Shown here: positions 35,689 through 46,030 of the stretch, piece by piece
How positions within the stretch are numbered: position 1 is the first letter of the stretch
Layout: the number at the start of each line of letters is the position of its first letter
Source: Archangium sp.
GTDB taxonomy: Bacteria > Myxococcota > Myxococcia > Myxococcales > Myxococcaceae
NCBI GenBank assembly: GCA_022843845.1
Contig: JALHMW010000020.1
Span: 23,958-87,957 of the forward strand
Reading direction: 5' to 3'
Length of the DNA: 64,000 bases
Translations under genes and position numbers: made by a program
Notes under the pieces: generated by a model
Seen by the model: only the letters and a program-made list of their open reading frames with translations
Database searches by the model: none
What the model was told of the DNA's origin: nothing

Positions 35689-37095
35689 GTGGCTGACCAG
35701 TTCGACGTGGTGATCATCGGTTCCGGTCCTGGTGGATATGTGGCGGCGATTCGCGCCGGGCAGCTCGGCCTCAAGACCGCGCTCGTCGAGAAGGACAAGA
35801 AGCTCGGCGGCACGTGTCTGCACCGCGGCTGCATTCCCACCAAGTCGCTGCTGTGGACGGCCGAGCTCTTCGCTCACATCCAGCACGCGGCCGAGTTCGG
35901 CATCAACGTCGTCAACCCCGTCGTCGACTGGGCGCAGGCGCAGAAGCACAAGCAGAAGGTCGTCGACAAGGGCGCGGCCGGCATCGACTTCTTGATGAAG
36001 AAGAACAAGGTGACGGTGTTCAAGGGCTTCGGGACGATCGCCGGCAAGGGCAAGGTCGACGTCAAGCTCACCGACGGCGGCGCCAGCCAGACGCTCGACA
36101 CCAAGAACATCATCATCGCCACCGGCTCGGTCGTCACGACCCTCCCGAGCATCAAGATCGACGACAACCGCATCCTCTCGAGTGACTCGATCCTCACGCT
36201 CGATCGCATCCCCAAGAGCCTCATCGTGCTGGGCGCCGGCGCCGTCGGCACCGAGTTCGCCTCGGTCTTCGCGCACGTCGGCAGCCAGGTGACGATCGTC
36301 GAGTTCATGCCGAACCTGCTCCCCATCGAAGACATCGACGCGTCGAAGGAGCTCGAGAAGTTCTTCAAGCGCCGGAAGATCGACGTGATGACGTCGACGA
36401 AGTTCGAGTCGATCGAGGCCACCGCGACGGGCGTGAAGGTCGTCGTCACGCTGCCCGACGGCTCGAAGAAGACGCTCGAGGCCGAGTACTTCCTCTCCGC
36501 AGTCGGCCGCGCGCCCGTCACCAAGGGCATCGGGCTCGAGAAGACGAACATTCAGCTGATGCCCAAGGGGACGATCCAGATCGACGCGATGATGCGCACG
36601 TCGGAGCCCAACGTGTACGCCATCGGCGACATCACGCCGTACCCGTGGCTCGCGCACTGCGCCTCGGCCCAGGGCGTCGTCGCGGTGGAGCACATCGCCG
36701 GGAAGAACCCGCACCCCATCAACTACGACCGCGTGCCCAACGCGACGTACTGCTACCCCGAGGTCGCGTCCGTCGGCCTCACCGAGAAGAAGGCCAAGGA
36801 GAAGGGCTACGACGTCAAGGTCGGCATCTTCCCGTTCAGCGCGATCACCAAGGCGTCGATCAGCGACGAGGCCATCGGCATGGTGAAGATCGTCTCGGAC
36901 AAGAAGTACGACGAAGTGCTGGGCGTTCACCTCGTCGGCCCGCACGCGACCGAGCTGCTCGCCGAGGCCTGCGTGGCGCTCAAGCTCGAGACGACCACCG
37001 AAGAGCTCGCCCACACCATGCACGCGCACCCGACGCTGTCGGAGATCATGCGTGAGGCGGCCGAAGCGACGCTGGGCAAGGCGATTCACATCTAG
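35689..37095 (+). CDS. lpdA: Dihydrolipoyl dehydrogenase (E3)
   Basis: A 468-residue flavoprotein disulfide reductase. FAD site VVIIGSGPGGYVAAIRAGQLG at the N-terminus, redox pair in GGTCLHRGCIPTKSLL (CxxxxC), NAD site LIVLGAGAVGTEFASVFAHVG, the second FAD motif TSEPNVYAIGDITP, and the C-terminal catalytic HAHPTLSEIMREA (His-Pro and Glu). It reoxidises dihydrolipoyl groups of 2-oxoacid dehydrogenases or the glycine cleavage system. GTG at 35689 follows a GGAGG site; the longer ATG frame is spacer. It is a lone gene, with no E1/E2 subunits beside it, and is followed by a hairpin terminator. Confidence 0.95.
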   Translation: MADQFDVVIIGSGPGGYVAAIRAGQLGLKTALVEKDKKLGGTCLHRGCIPTKSLLWTAELFAHIQHAAEFGINVVNPVVDWAQAQKHKQKVVDKGAAGIDFLMKKNKVTVFKGFGTIAGKGKVDVKLTDGGASQTLDTKNIIIATGSVVTTLPSIKIDDNRILSSDSILTLDRIPKSLIVLGAGAVGTEFASVFAHVGSQVTIVEFMPNLLPIEDIDASKELEKFFKRRKIDVMTSTKFESIEATATGVKVVVTLPDGSKKTLEAEYFLSAVGRAPVTKGIGLEKTNIQLMPKGTIQIDAMMRTSEPNVYAIGDITPYPWLAHCASAQGVVAVEHIAGKNPHPINYDRVPNATYCYPEVASVGLTEKKAKEKGYDVKVGIFPFSAITKASISDEAIGMVKIVSDKKYDEVLGVHLVGPHATELLAEACVALKLETTTEELAHTMHAHPTLSEIMREAAEATLGKAIHI

Positions 37096-37121
37096 CCAGC
37101 AGCCAGCGCGGGGCCGTTTTC

Positions 37122-37177
37122 AGAGGCGGCGATCGGGCTCCGGCGTTCCGGCTCGGTCGGCGCCTCTTTCGTTTCGT
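37122..37177 (+). terminator. Probable terminator after lpdA
   Basis: AGAGGCG (37122-37128) pairs with CGCCTCT (37161-37167) across a GC-rich loop that can fold further (CGG/CCG pairs), followed by TTTCGTTTCGT. The T-run is on the plus-strand side only, so it would serve lpdA and not the convergent minus-strand gene. Confidence 0.55.
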
Positions 37178-37192
37178 CCACCGGGAGGCTTC

Positions 37193-40100
37193 TCAGGGCC
37201 GCCCGGTCATCAGGCAGGCGCCGGTCGAGCCGAGGCGGCACGCGTCTTCGAGCTGCTGCTCCGCGGCCTGGGGCATTCGAGGCACGGTGATGCCCCTCGC
37301 GGCGTTCAACGCGAGCTCCGTGCAGGCGTCGGCGATGCGGGCGTCGCACGCGCGTTGGAGCCGCGGCATCACGGCGAGCGGCTCTTCCCGGCCGAAGCGC
37401 AGGCTCTCGATGCCGCTGTGCGCGCAGGACTCGACGTCGCCAGCGCCACACGCCTGCTGGAGCAGCTTCAGGGCTCGGGTGAGCTCACTGTCGAGCCTCG
37501 GCCCGTCGAGGAGGTGAACGCCCAGCGCCCCGCAGGCTCGCGGGTTCGCCACGCACGCGCTCGTCCGCAGCGTCAGCGTCTTGCGCCACTCTGGAATGGC
37601 CAGGGCAACGCAGGCGCGGCGCAGGCCTGCCTGGCACCATGGCCCCAGCATGCTCTCGGGCTTCGAGCGCAGCGTCCGGCCCGCCTTCTTCAGCTCGGCG
37701 ACTGCCCACGGCAGCAGCGTGCAGGCCTCGAGATCGCCCGACTCGCACATCGTGTCGAACCGGCTCACCGCGCGGCCCACCTCTTTCGTCGCGAGCGCCT
37801 GCCGGCCGTCCAGCGTGCAGGCGTCGAGCTCGTCCACCACGCAGGCGCGCTCACACAGTGAAGGCTCGGTGCGGCACGCGTGCTGGTGGGTGACCGGCGC
37901 CGGGAGCTCCCAGAGCTCGGCGACCAGCGCGCTGGGCGCGGGACTCGCGCCTTCAGAGGCTCCCGCGCGCCCACGAATCACGCCGGGGAGCGTCGTCGCG
38001 ACCGGAATCCGCTGGGCCCGGCTCCAGCGAACGCCGCTGGGGCCCTGCACCTCGAACTGGAGCCACTGCGGCGTCGTGAAGCAGGGGAAGCGGAAGACGA
38101 ACCGCGCCCGGCCATGCAGGGGCATCACGTCGGTGAACGACGCCGCCTTCACTCGCGAAGGTGCTGGGCCGTCGGTGGCCGGCTCGACGCGCACGCGCAC
38201 CAGCGTCGCTTCCTCCAGAGGGTCTTCGAGCTCGATCGTCGCCGCGAGCTGGCAGGTGCCGGTGGGCTCCGCAGCGATGCGCCAGACGACGTCGCTGACG
38301 CCGGCGACGCCCAGCCCCTGGAGCGCCGCGCCCACGACGAGCGACTGACTGCCGCTCAGGCGCAGCCCCGCGAGCCGGTTGTCGGGGCTCACCACCGGGC
38401 CGGTCGAGAGCGCGGGGCCAGGCTCGGGCTCGAACTCCGTCGGCGTGAGGAGGCCGTACGTCGACTTGAGCGCCACCGTGGCCGTCGCTGGATCGTCGCG
38501 GAACCCCCACGCGACCCGCCGCGCATTCGAGAGCGGCGCGCCTTCCACCAGCTTCATCACCCGCAGGCCGTCACCCTCTTCACGGGGGAGCCTCAGCAGC
38601 GCGACGCCACGAATCACCCGAACGACATCAGCGACGCGCACCGCTTTCGAGGGCAGGCGCACCGAGAGGCTGAGCGTGCCTGGCGGCGCGACGGCCGCAT
38701 CGGCCACCAGCACCCACGACGCCTCGCCCGCGCCGATCACCACGGCTCCGGTGAGGCCTGCAGCCGAGCGAGCCAGCACGACGCTCGCCAGCACGTCACT
38801 GTCGGAGATCGGAGCGCGGCGCTCTTCCTCACCCGACGGCTCGAACAACGGTGGCGGCGGTTCCTGCTTCGCCTCGGCCAACCTCGGCGCGCTGCCGGCG
38901 ACCGCGACCATCACCTCGAAGAGCGCGTCGACCGTCACCAGCTCGAGCCCACTGGCGCCCGCGATCACCATTCCGATGAGCTGCCCGTCGAGATCGAACG
39001 CAGGGCCGGGCCTGCCGTCGATCAGCTCGATGTTTCGAACGGGGGCGCCCGGCTCGTCCGAGAGCCAGCCGCCGCTCCAGCTCCCCGCCACCACGACGCG
39101 CGAGAGACGAGGCGCCTGGCTCGCGGCGCGCATCGGCACCGTCGCTCCACCGCCGAGCGGCGCCACGCGAACCCCGTTGGTCAGTCGCGCCTTCGAGAGA
39201 TCGACAGGGAAGGGCCCCTGGTCGGACTTCACCTGAAGCACTCCCTCGAAGACGCCCGCGGCGGAGATCAGCAACAGCGTTCGATCGCCGGCGCTCACCC
39301 TCACCCCGACATGCCTGCCGTCGCTGGTCGTGACGAGACCATGGCTCACCGCAGCTCGCTGGTCGGCCGACAGCCGCGGCCGTGGGGCTGGCCGGTAGCG
39401 AACGCCTTGAACCACCTGTTGCATGATCGGTGTGAGCGCCCCTGCGCGGTGCGCCCTCGTCCACGTTGCGATCGCGAAGGCCTCGTTGCCGATCACGCAG
39501 ACCCGCAGGAACCCGCTCAAACTCGCGCGTCGCGCCCGAGCGCTCACGGGCGTCACGGTCGAGGCGTCGAAGGCCCCGGGGAGATCGTCGATGCGCCCGA
39601 GTTGGAGCTGAGACACGCCCAACGTCTCGAGCCACAGCTGGCTCTCCCTCGTGGCCGCGGTCAACTCGAGCTCCGGCGGCAGCCGTCGGAGCGCGACCTC
39701 GAGGCCGAGCTCCGGGTCCACGAGGCGGCTCTCGAAGGCCGTGGACGTGACGAGGTGCAGCGAGGCTTCGCTCTTCGAGAGCTGCAGCCCGGTGTGTTGA
39801 TCGATCACCGGCCACTTGAGCGGAGCGCTGACGCCTGAGAGTGACGCGCGCAGCCCACCGAGCAGTGGCCGCGTCGTGATGCCGTCGAGCATCGCGGGGG
39901 CCAGCGTGACGATCGCTCCCAGCCCGGCGGCGAGCGCGACGGCACGCCCGCGCACCGTGACGCAGATCGACAGCACGGAGGCGGTCCAGACGGCGAAGGC
40001 GAGCCCCGAGGCACCGAAGGGCGAGAGGCCGAGAAGGCCCGCGAGCATCGCGGCGATCAAGCCCGCTCGGTGGCCGACCAGCAGCCCCGCCGTCGCGCCC

Positions 40101-40678
40101 AGGAACAGCAGCGACTGAAGCGTGAGCGCTCCCGCTGACAGCGCGGGCCGACCGGCCGTGAAGGCGTCGATGAGCGCGAGGATGACCAACGGGGCGGTGA
40201 GCACGGCGGCCTGGCGTGCACCGGCATCGAGCGGTTCGCTCAACCACGCGGGCAGGGTGATCGTGCCGTCGTTGAAGGTCTGGAAGCGCGGAGGCTCTGG
40301 AGTGGCGTCGCGGTCGCTGGGCAGCGGGAGCGGCGCCAGCTCGGGAACGCCAGCGTCGTCGTCAGACGGGAGCTCGAGCCTCGCCGCAAAGCCGTCGTCG
40401 GCCGCCGCGGGCAAGACGCTCGTGACCGAGGGAAGGTCGTGTGCAACCAGCTCATTCCCGGGGAGCTCGAGCCTCGTCGGCGGCGCTCCGACCTCTCCCC
40501 GAGCGCCAGGCCCTGGGGGCAGCTCGAGCGCTTGTTCGGTGTGCCCCTTCACCAGCTCGAGCTTCCCGAGTCGGGCGGGCGTGTCTTGTGGCGTCGCAGC
40601 CCACCCGCACTGCGGGCACGCGTTCATCGTCGACGCGAAGACTCGAGAGCAGCTGGGGCAGACGACGGGGGCGGGCAT
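37193..40678 (-). CDS. Multidomain membrane protein: zinc ribbon, TM bundle, protease-like domains, Cys-rich tail
   Basis: A 1161-residue protein. Residues 7-24 form a zinc ribbon (CPSC-x10-CPQC). A disordered region (30-145) has three LELP-type motifs. About five membrane helices lie at 155-265. Two later domains look like worn trypsin/HtrA folds: near 553-573 GRPGPAFDLDGQLIGM matches the GxSGGPxFDxxGxVIG pocket but lacks the Ser, and near 758-775 STGPVVSPDNRLAGL is a second copy. The last 250 residues hold many cysteines in Sel1-like helices (GDVESCAHSGIESL, CDARIADACTELA). Its ATG is 36 bases after the last microcompartment gene, so it may belong to that operon. Function unknown. Confidence 0.7.
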   Translation of the reverse strand: MPAPVVCPSCSRVFASTMNACPQCGWAATPQDTPARLGKLELVKGHTEQALELPPGPGARGEVGAPPTRLELPGNELVAHDLPSVTSVLPAAADDGFAARLELPSDDDAGVPELAPLPLPSDRDATPEPPRFQTFNDGTITLPAWLSEPLDAGARQAAVLTAPLVILALIDAFTAGRPALSAGALTLQSLLFLGATAGLLVGHRAGLIAAMLAGLLGLSPFGASGLAFAVWTASVLSICVTVRGRAVALAAGLGAIVTLAPAMLDGITTRPLLGGLRASLSGVSAPLKWPVIDQHTGLQLSKSEASLHLVTSTAFESRLVDPELGLEVALRRLPPELELTAATRESQLWLETLGVSQLQLGRIDDLPGAFDASTVTPVSARARRASLSGFLRVCVIGNEAFAIATWTRAHRAGALTPIMQQVVQGVRYRPAPRPRLSADQRAAVSHGLVTTSDGRHVGVRVSAGDRTLLLISAAGVFEGVLQVKSDQGPFPVDLSKARLTNGVRVAPLGGGATVPMRAASQAPRLSRVVVAGSWSGGWLSDEPGAPVRNIELIDGRPGPAFDLDGQLIGMVIAGASGLELVTVDALFEVMVAVAGSAPRLAEAKQEPPPPLFEPSGEEERRAPISDSDVLASVVLARSAAGLTGAVVIGAGEASWVLVADAAVAPPGTLSLSVRLPSKAVRVADVVRVIRGVALLRLPREEGDGLRVMKLVEGAPLSNARRVAWGFRDDPATATVALKSTYGLLTPTEFEPEPGPALSTGPVVSPDNRLAGLRLSGSQSLVVGAALQGLGVAGVSDVVWRIAAEPTGTCQLAATIELEDPLEEATLVRVRVEPATDGPAPSRVKAASFTDVMPLHGRARFVFRFPCFTTPQWLQFEVQGPSGVRWSRAQRIPVATTLPGVIRGRAGASEGASPAPSALVAELWELPAPVTHQHACRTEPSLCERACVVDELDACTLDGRQALATKEVGRAVSRFDTMCESGDLEACTLLPWAVAELKKAGRTLRSKPESMLGPWCQAGLRRACVALAIPEWRKTLTLRTSACVANPRACGALGVHLLDGPRLDSELTRALKLLQQACGAGDVESCAHSGIESLRFGREEPLAVMPRLQRACDARIADACTELALNAARGITVPRMPQAAEQQLEDACRLGSTGACLMTGRP

Positions 40679-40714
40679 GCAGCGGAGGAAAGAGCGTATC
40701 GGGCCAGCGCCCGG

Positions 40715-41278
40715 TTACACCACCTGACCGCGCAGGTCTGCGTGCGGCCGCTGGATGAGCTCGGTCGCGACGAGCAGGGTGGGTTCGACCGCCGCCGCCG
40801 CGCCGTCGAGCGCGGCCTCGACGTCGTGTTGCACGCCGGCGACGCTGAACCAGCCCTTGCCGCCGATGCCTCTGGCCAGCTGCAGCGCCGTCAGCCGCAC
40901 GTTCGCCTTCTTCAGCGCGGCGTCAGCGGCCTTCAAGGTCGCGGCGACGGTGTGCAGCTCCACCAGGCCCACGGCGTCGTCTGGGCCAACCGTCGCGAAG
41001 ACGCCATCGAGCGCGCGGATGACGCCCTCGGCGATGTGCGGGAGCAGCAACGAGTCGAGCACGCGGCTGCCACCTGCCTCGAGCCCCGCCTTGAACGACT
41101 CCTCGAGCTCGCCGACCTCACCCGAGAAGACGAGCAGGTACTTGCCGGGAGAGACGGCCTCGGCGATCGCGATTCGAACTCGTGCCTGCTTCAGAATCGC
41201 GTCGGCGACGACCGGGCCCCTCGCGAGGGACTCCAGCTCGAAGAGGCCGAGCGCTGGTCCAGGCAGATCGATGGGCAC
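40715..41278 (-). CDS. BMC-T shell protein, tandem-domain (single trimer type)
   Basis: A 187-residue tandem BMC-domain protein. Domain 1 (about residues 8-95): PALGLFELESLARGPVVADAILKQA, then SPGKYLLVFSGEVGELEES. Domain 2 (about 100-180): AVGLVELHTVAATLKAADAALKKA, then GIGGKGWFSVAGVQHDVEAAL, ending RPHADLRG. The pattern is that of the H. ochraceum single-layer BMC-T (as I recall its sequence, ALGVLELTSIARG and a DELRG end). It forms a pseudohexameric shell tile with a central pore for metabolites or cofactors. GTG start at 41278, six bases after the aldehyde dehydrogenase stop. Last shell gene of the operon. Confidence 0.9.
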   Translation of the reverse strand: MPIDLPGPALGLFELESLARGPVVADAILKQARVRIAIAEAVSPGKYLLVFSGEVGELEESFKAGLEAGGSRVLDSLLLPHIAEGVIRALDGVFATVGPDDAVGLVELHTVAATLKAADAALKKANVRLTALQLARGIGGKGWFSVAGVQHDVEAALDGAAAAVEPTLLVATELIQRPHADLRGQVV

Positions 41279-41284
41279 GGGTGG

Positions 41285-42714
<1,430 letters not shown>

Positions 42715-42718
<4 letters not shown>

Positions 42719-42930
42719 CGCTTCACCTCGAGCTTCCTGGGAGCGCCGTTCGAGTCTTCGCCGTACACCCGCACCGCGGGCACGGCGCCCGACTGAGGGT
42801 CGCGCGGTTCATAGACGATCAGCACCCGCTCGCAGCCCTGCTCGGTCATCGCCTGCTCGGCGAGCTGCCGGGCGCGACGCTCGAGGGCGCGGGTGGAGCG
42901 GGGCGGGACGCTGACGGGTTTCGCGATCAC
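42715..42930 (-). CDS. Small unknown protein inside the microcompartment operon
   Basis: A 71-residue basic protein. A Pro-rich start (KPVSVPPRS) is followed by an Arg/Glu-rich helix ([20 protein letters not shown]), then strands [12 protein letters not shown] and [11 protein letters not shown] and a basic end (PRKLEVKR). The layout is a helix plus a small beta sheet; no BMC or known domain is recognised. GTG start overlaps the BMC-P stop (GTGA), and its stop overlaps the aldehyde dehydrogenase start (ATGA), so it is translated as one coupled block with shell and cargo. It may be a cargo, an adaptor or an assembly factor; this is inference. Confidence 0.75.
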
Positions 42931-43214
42931 TTGACGTAGGTGAGCGTGCCGCCGACCTCGAGCTGGTCGACGATGGCCATGATCACCGCGTCGACTGGCC
43001 GGTCCTTCGTCATTTCGGTCTGCCGGGCTGAGGAGCCCGAGGCGTACAGCACGACTTCGCCGACGCCCGCGCCGACGGCATCGACGGCGACCACGAGGGT
43101 CGACGTCGGCTTTCCTTCGGTGTCGAGGCCCCGCACCACGAGGAACGTCGACCCCTCGAGCGTGGGCTCTTTGCGGGTGGACACCACGGTGCCCACCACC
43201 TTGCCGAGCAGCAT
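42927..43214 (-). CDS. BMC-P pentameric vertex protein (EutN/CcmL family)
   Basis: A 95-residue EutN/CcmL-family protein that caps the twelve vertices of the shell. The family pattern is clear: [21 protein letters not shown] at the start (x-x-G-x-V-x-G-x-V-V-x-T-x-K), [25 protein letters not shown] in the middle (AVDxVxAGxGDxVLxxxGSxAR), and [13 protein letters not shown] at the end. ATG at 43214, 15 bases downstream of the BMC-H stop. It is the only pentamer gene here; H. ochraceum is known to have several. Confidence 0.93.
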   Translation of the reverse strand: MLLGKVVGTVVSTRKEPTLEGSTFLVVRGLDTEGKPTSTLVVAVDAVGAGVGEVVLYASGSSARQTEMTKDRPVDAVIMAIVDQLEVGGTLTYVK

Positions 43215-43229
43215 GGGCGCGCCTTTCGG

Positions 43230-43538
43230 TTACTTCTGGCCCGACTCGCCCCTGGCCTGCTCGATGCGGCCGAGCGGCAGGACGAGGTCGATGTTGACGT
43301 GCGGGCGGGGGATGACGTGGGTCGACACCAGCTCGCCCACGCGCTCAGCACCACGCGCGCCCGCCTCGATGGCGGCCTTCACTGCAGCGACGTCGCCACG
43401 AACCACCATCGTGACGTACCCGCCGCCGATCTTCTCGTAGCCCACGAGCTCGACCTTGGCGGCCTTCACCGCGGCGTCCGCGGCCTCCACCATGCCCACG
43501 AAGCCCTTGGTCTCGATCATTCCCAGTGCGTCAGCCAT
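43230..43538 (-). CDS. BMC-H hexameric shell protein
   Basis: A 102-residue single-domain BMC protein. [30 protein letters not shown] and [28 protein letters not shown] are the standard BMC signature, and the KIGGG loop lines the central pore. The C-terminal [18 protein letters not shown] is also typical. The sequence is very close to the H. ochraceum BMC-H as I recall it. This is the main facet tile of the shell. AAGGAG stands seven to eight bases before the ATG at 43538, the best ribosome site in the operon, fitting the need for many copies. Confidence 0.95.
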   Translation of the reverse strand: MADALGMIETKGFVGMVEAADAAVKAAKVELVGYEKIGGGYVTMVVRGDVAAVKAAIEAGARGAERVGELVSTHVIPRPHVNIDLVLPLGRIEQARGESGQK

Positions 43539-43589
43539 GTGCGTTCGACTCCTTCGAAAAGCGGGTGCGGCAGGTGAGGTGAAGACTGC

Positions 43590-44228
43590 TTACTTGTCCT
43601 TGAACGAGGGCGGCTCTTTGCCCGCGATCGATTGAATCGCTGCGATGGCGGCCTGCGCGGCCGAGTCGACCTCGGACTCGCTGCCGGCCAGGTACAGGCG
43701 GCCGAAGGCGCCGAAGGTCATCACGTCGACGAGCTTCACGTTCGCGGCCTTCTCAGCCTCGTTCGCGGCGAAGGCGGCGTACGCAGCCGGCTCGCACTCG
43801 AGAATGAAGAGCGACTGGCCGGGCTCGATCATCGACCCGAAGCGGATCTTGTCGAGGATCATCGCGTGCATCGGCTCGATGGCGCGGATGATGGTGTTCG
43901 AGACGATGCGCGGCTTGAGGCGATCGTTCTCGACGACGCCCATGTGCTTGAGCACCGCTTCACCGGCGCTGCGCACCTCGCCCTTGTCGTCGGAGTGCAG
44001 CTCGAGCATGCCGTAGGCGCGCTCGACGACGAGGGTGGCGGGCTGCACGCTGGTCGCCTTCAACGCCACGTCCATCAGGCGGTGAATGGCCATGCCCGGC
44101 GCGATCTCCATGAAGAGCGAGGCGACGTAGGGCGTGGGGAAGTAGCCCCGGCACGTGGTGCAGATGTGAGCAGCGAGCTGAGGCTGCAGAGAATCGAGGA
44201 AGACGTAGGCACGAAGCGAGGTCGACAA
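43590..44228 (-). CDS. BMC-T shell protein, double-layer type with CxxC near N-terminus
   Basis: A 212-residue tandem BMC protein of the H. ochraceum double-layer BMC-T kind. Domain 1 (about 5-110): [60 protein letters not shown]. Domain 2 (about 115-205): [35 protein letters not shown], then [31 protein letters not shown]. Such proteins stack as two trimers with a gated pore. An ICTTC motif near residues 18-22 is notable. TTG at 44228 with an AGGAGG site is chosen because it matches the family N-terminus; an ATG upstream would reach into the promoter. First gene of the operon. Confidence 0.9.
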   Translation of the reverse strand: MSTSLRAYVFLDSLQPQLAAHICTTCRGYFPTPYVASLFMEIAPGMAIHRLMDVALKATSVQPATLVVERAYGMLELHSDDKGEVRSAGEAVLKHMGVVENDRLKPRIVSNTIIRAIEPMHAMILDKIRFGSMIEPGQSLFILECEPAAYAAFAANEAEKAANVKLVDVMTFGAFGRLYLAGSESEVDSAAQAAIAAIQSIAGKEPPSFKDK

Positions 44229-44259
44229 TGCGCCTCCTGAGGGGTGGAAACGGCAGTGG

Positions 44260-44288
44260 TTTGTAGGAGAGGCACCCCGCGATGACAA
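44260..44288 (-). promoter_or_regulatory. Sigma-70-like promoter of the microcompartment operon
   Basis: On the minus strand TTGTCA (44283-44288) and TACAAA (44260-44265) are 17 bases apart, five and four of six matches to the consensus. Transcription would start near 44253, leaving a leader of about 25 bases with the AGGAGG site of the first shell gene. No operator or riboswitch is seen, so expression may be constitutive or controlled by a factor without an obvious site. Confidence 0.55.
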
Positions 44289-44351
44289 GCATGCGTTTCG
44301 CCTCGCGCCTCGTTGCCGCAGGCAGATCGGCGTGCGAAACGCCGGAGCCCG

Positions 44352-45722
44352 ATGCGCGTGCCTCCGCGGCTCTTCCTCGCTTCAACGCTCCTGCTCGGGC
44401 TGTCGGTGGTGTGGGTGCGGCCCGGGCCAACGCTGCTGATCGGTGGTGACGGGGGGTGCTACGCGCGCGTGGGCCGGGAGCTGGCCGAGCGTCCCCTCTC
44501 GTCGTGGCTCGAGCTCACGCTGGCGCACGAGCCGTTTCTGGAGCACCCCCCGCTCGCGCTGTGGCTCAACGGTCTCGTGGTGCGCTGGTTCGGCGTCTCT
44601 CCCTCGGCCCTGGTGGGCCTGACGCGTCTGTACTCGTCGCTCACCCTGCTCGTTCTGGCGGCAGTGGCGATGCGGCTTGCGTCGCGGCGCGGCACGTCGG
44701 TCGAGGGTGCGACGCTCGGCGGCTTCACGGTGCTCGGAGCGTTGACGCTGCCAGGGTTTCTCTACCAGTCGCAGGTCGCGATGCTCGAGGCGCCGCTCGC
44801 GTTGGCGCTGGCCGTTGGGCTGTTCGCGATCACGGGCATGCTCAAGAGCGTCACGCCCACACCGGAGCGCGCGGCGATCAGCTCCGCCGGGCTCTTCGCG
44901 CTCGCGCTCCTCGCCGGGTTCTGGGTGAAGGGCCCTCCGGTGTTCGTGTTGGTCGGCGTCGTGCTGGTCGCCATCGCGTTCGGGTGGCTGCGGCCCCTGG
45001 TCGGCGTCGCGGCGATCGTCGCTGGCGTCGCGCTGGTGATCGTCAGCGTCATTGCGTTCGACGCGCTGCGGACGAGCCACGGTCTGGGCCCTTTCTTCTC
45101 GACGTACCTGTCGAAGCAGGTGCTCACGTCAGTGACGGAAGGGCGACACCACCCCGAGTCGAACCCGTTCTTCTACGTTCGGCCGACGTTGAGCTGGTAC
45201 GGCCCAGCGGTCGGAGCGTTGGTGATCGCCGGCGTGGCGCTCCGGTTCCGAGCGCGGCTGCCGCGGGTGTCGATCGAGGCGATGGTGCTCGGCGCGGCGC
45301 TCTGGCTCGGCGTCGTCGTCGGCTTCAGCATCCCCGTGCAGAAGTACCAGTGGTACGTGCACCCGGGTCTGGTGGGTGCGGCGCTCCTGGTGGGCTCGGT
45401 GCTGGCGCTGCTCCCCGCGAAGTTGGATCGGTTCCTCGCGCTCGGGTGCATTGCGGGCGCGCTCCTCTGGCCGTTGATCGCGCTCGTCCCGTGGGAGGCG
45501 CGACTGTCAGAGACCCAGCGCCAGATCGCAGCGCTGCAGGCCGCGACGGGGCCGGGCAGGGGAGACGCGATCGCCGATTGTTCGACGATGGACTGGTGGG
45601 TGTCGGGCCACCTGATGGGCTTTTTGTGGGACGCGAAGCGGGTCGAGTGCGCAGACCCCGCCGCGTGGCGGTTCGACGGAAACCAGCTCGTTGCGAGTGG
45701 TCGTGAAGACGCTCGGCCCTGA
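44352..45722 (+). CDS. ArnT/GT39-like polytopic glycosyltransferase
   Basis: A 456-residue membrane protein with about ten hydrophobic helices. The N-terminal loop [19 protein letters not shown] followed by [25 protein letters not shown] is the pattern of the ArnT/PMT-type (GT39/83) glycosyltransferases, which use polyprenyl-phosphate sugars on the periplasmic side; the loop 1 acidic residue (Asp in GGDGG) is the expected catalytic position. The last 60 residues form a short periplasmic tail. ATG at 44352, divergent from the microcompartment operon. The acceptor may be lipid A or a protein and is not known. Confidence 0.8.
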   Translation: MRVPPRLFLASTLLLGLSVVWVRPGPTLLIGGDGGCYARVGRELAERPLSSWLELTLAHEPFLEHPPLALWLNGLVVRWFGVSPSALVGLTRLYSSLTLLVLAAVAMRLASRRGTSVEGATLGGFTVLGALTLPGFLYQSQVAMLEAPLALALAVGLFAITGMLKSVTPTPERAAISSAGLFALALLAGFWVKGPPVFVLVGVVLVAIAFGWLRPLVGVAAIVAGVALVIVSVIAFDALRTSHGLGPFFSTYLSKQVLTSVTEGRHHPESNPFFYVRPTLSWYGPAVGALVIAGVALRFRARLPRVSIEAMVLGAALWLGVVVGFSIPVQKYQWYVHPGLVGAALLVGSVLALLPAKLDRFLALGCIAGALLWPLIALVPWEARLSETQRQIAALQAATGPGRGDAIADCSTMDWWVSGHLMGFLWDAKRVECADPAAWRFDGNQLVASGREDARP

Positions 45723-45851
45723 GCTCGACGACGCCGCCGGGCTCTCGAGGCGCGCTTCCGACTGACGTCCTTTCAGGTCGAACTCCGTGTCTGTTCCGCT
45801 TCACCGATGCTCGAGAGGAGCCCCGCAGCGGGCTGCTCGGAGGTGCCGACC

Positions 45852-46010
45852 ATGCCGTACTCAGTCGTCCACCAGGACGACCGGCTCACCCGTCGACTCC
45901 GAGACGAGCGCACCAGCGAGACGTTGCGAGTCGCCCTCGACGCACCCGCTGCTGGCGAGTTCATGAGCCCGAAGCAGGTCTCCCGGCACGGGACTGCGCC
46001 GTTCATAAGC
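45852..46010 (+). pseudogene. Possible gene remnant in a 308-base gap
   Basis: The gap 45723-46030 holds no complete convincing gene. From an ATG at 45852, with a GGAGG site seven bases upstream, about 50 codons read MPYSVVHQDDRLTRRLRDER and on with G/C in nearly every third position, as in true genes here. Beyond about 46010 the frame loses this bias and continues as antisense through the YdjM-like gene to 46388. This looks like the 5' end of a gene whose remainder was replaced. It could also be chance or a short overlapping gene. Confidence 0.2.
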
Positions 46011-46030
46011 GCTGCACCGCGCGGCTTGAT

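Noticed and set aside
37880..39838. 652-codon plus-strand ORF
   Set aside because: Antisense to the 1161-residue membrane protein gene; composition is Arg/His/Glu-rich noise without motifs.
45773..46006. 77-codon minus-strand ORF in the gap after the glycosyltransferase
   Set aside because: Ser/Arg-rich translation with no ribosome site; the plus-strand frame has the better codon bias.
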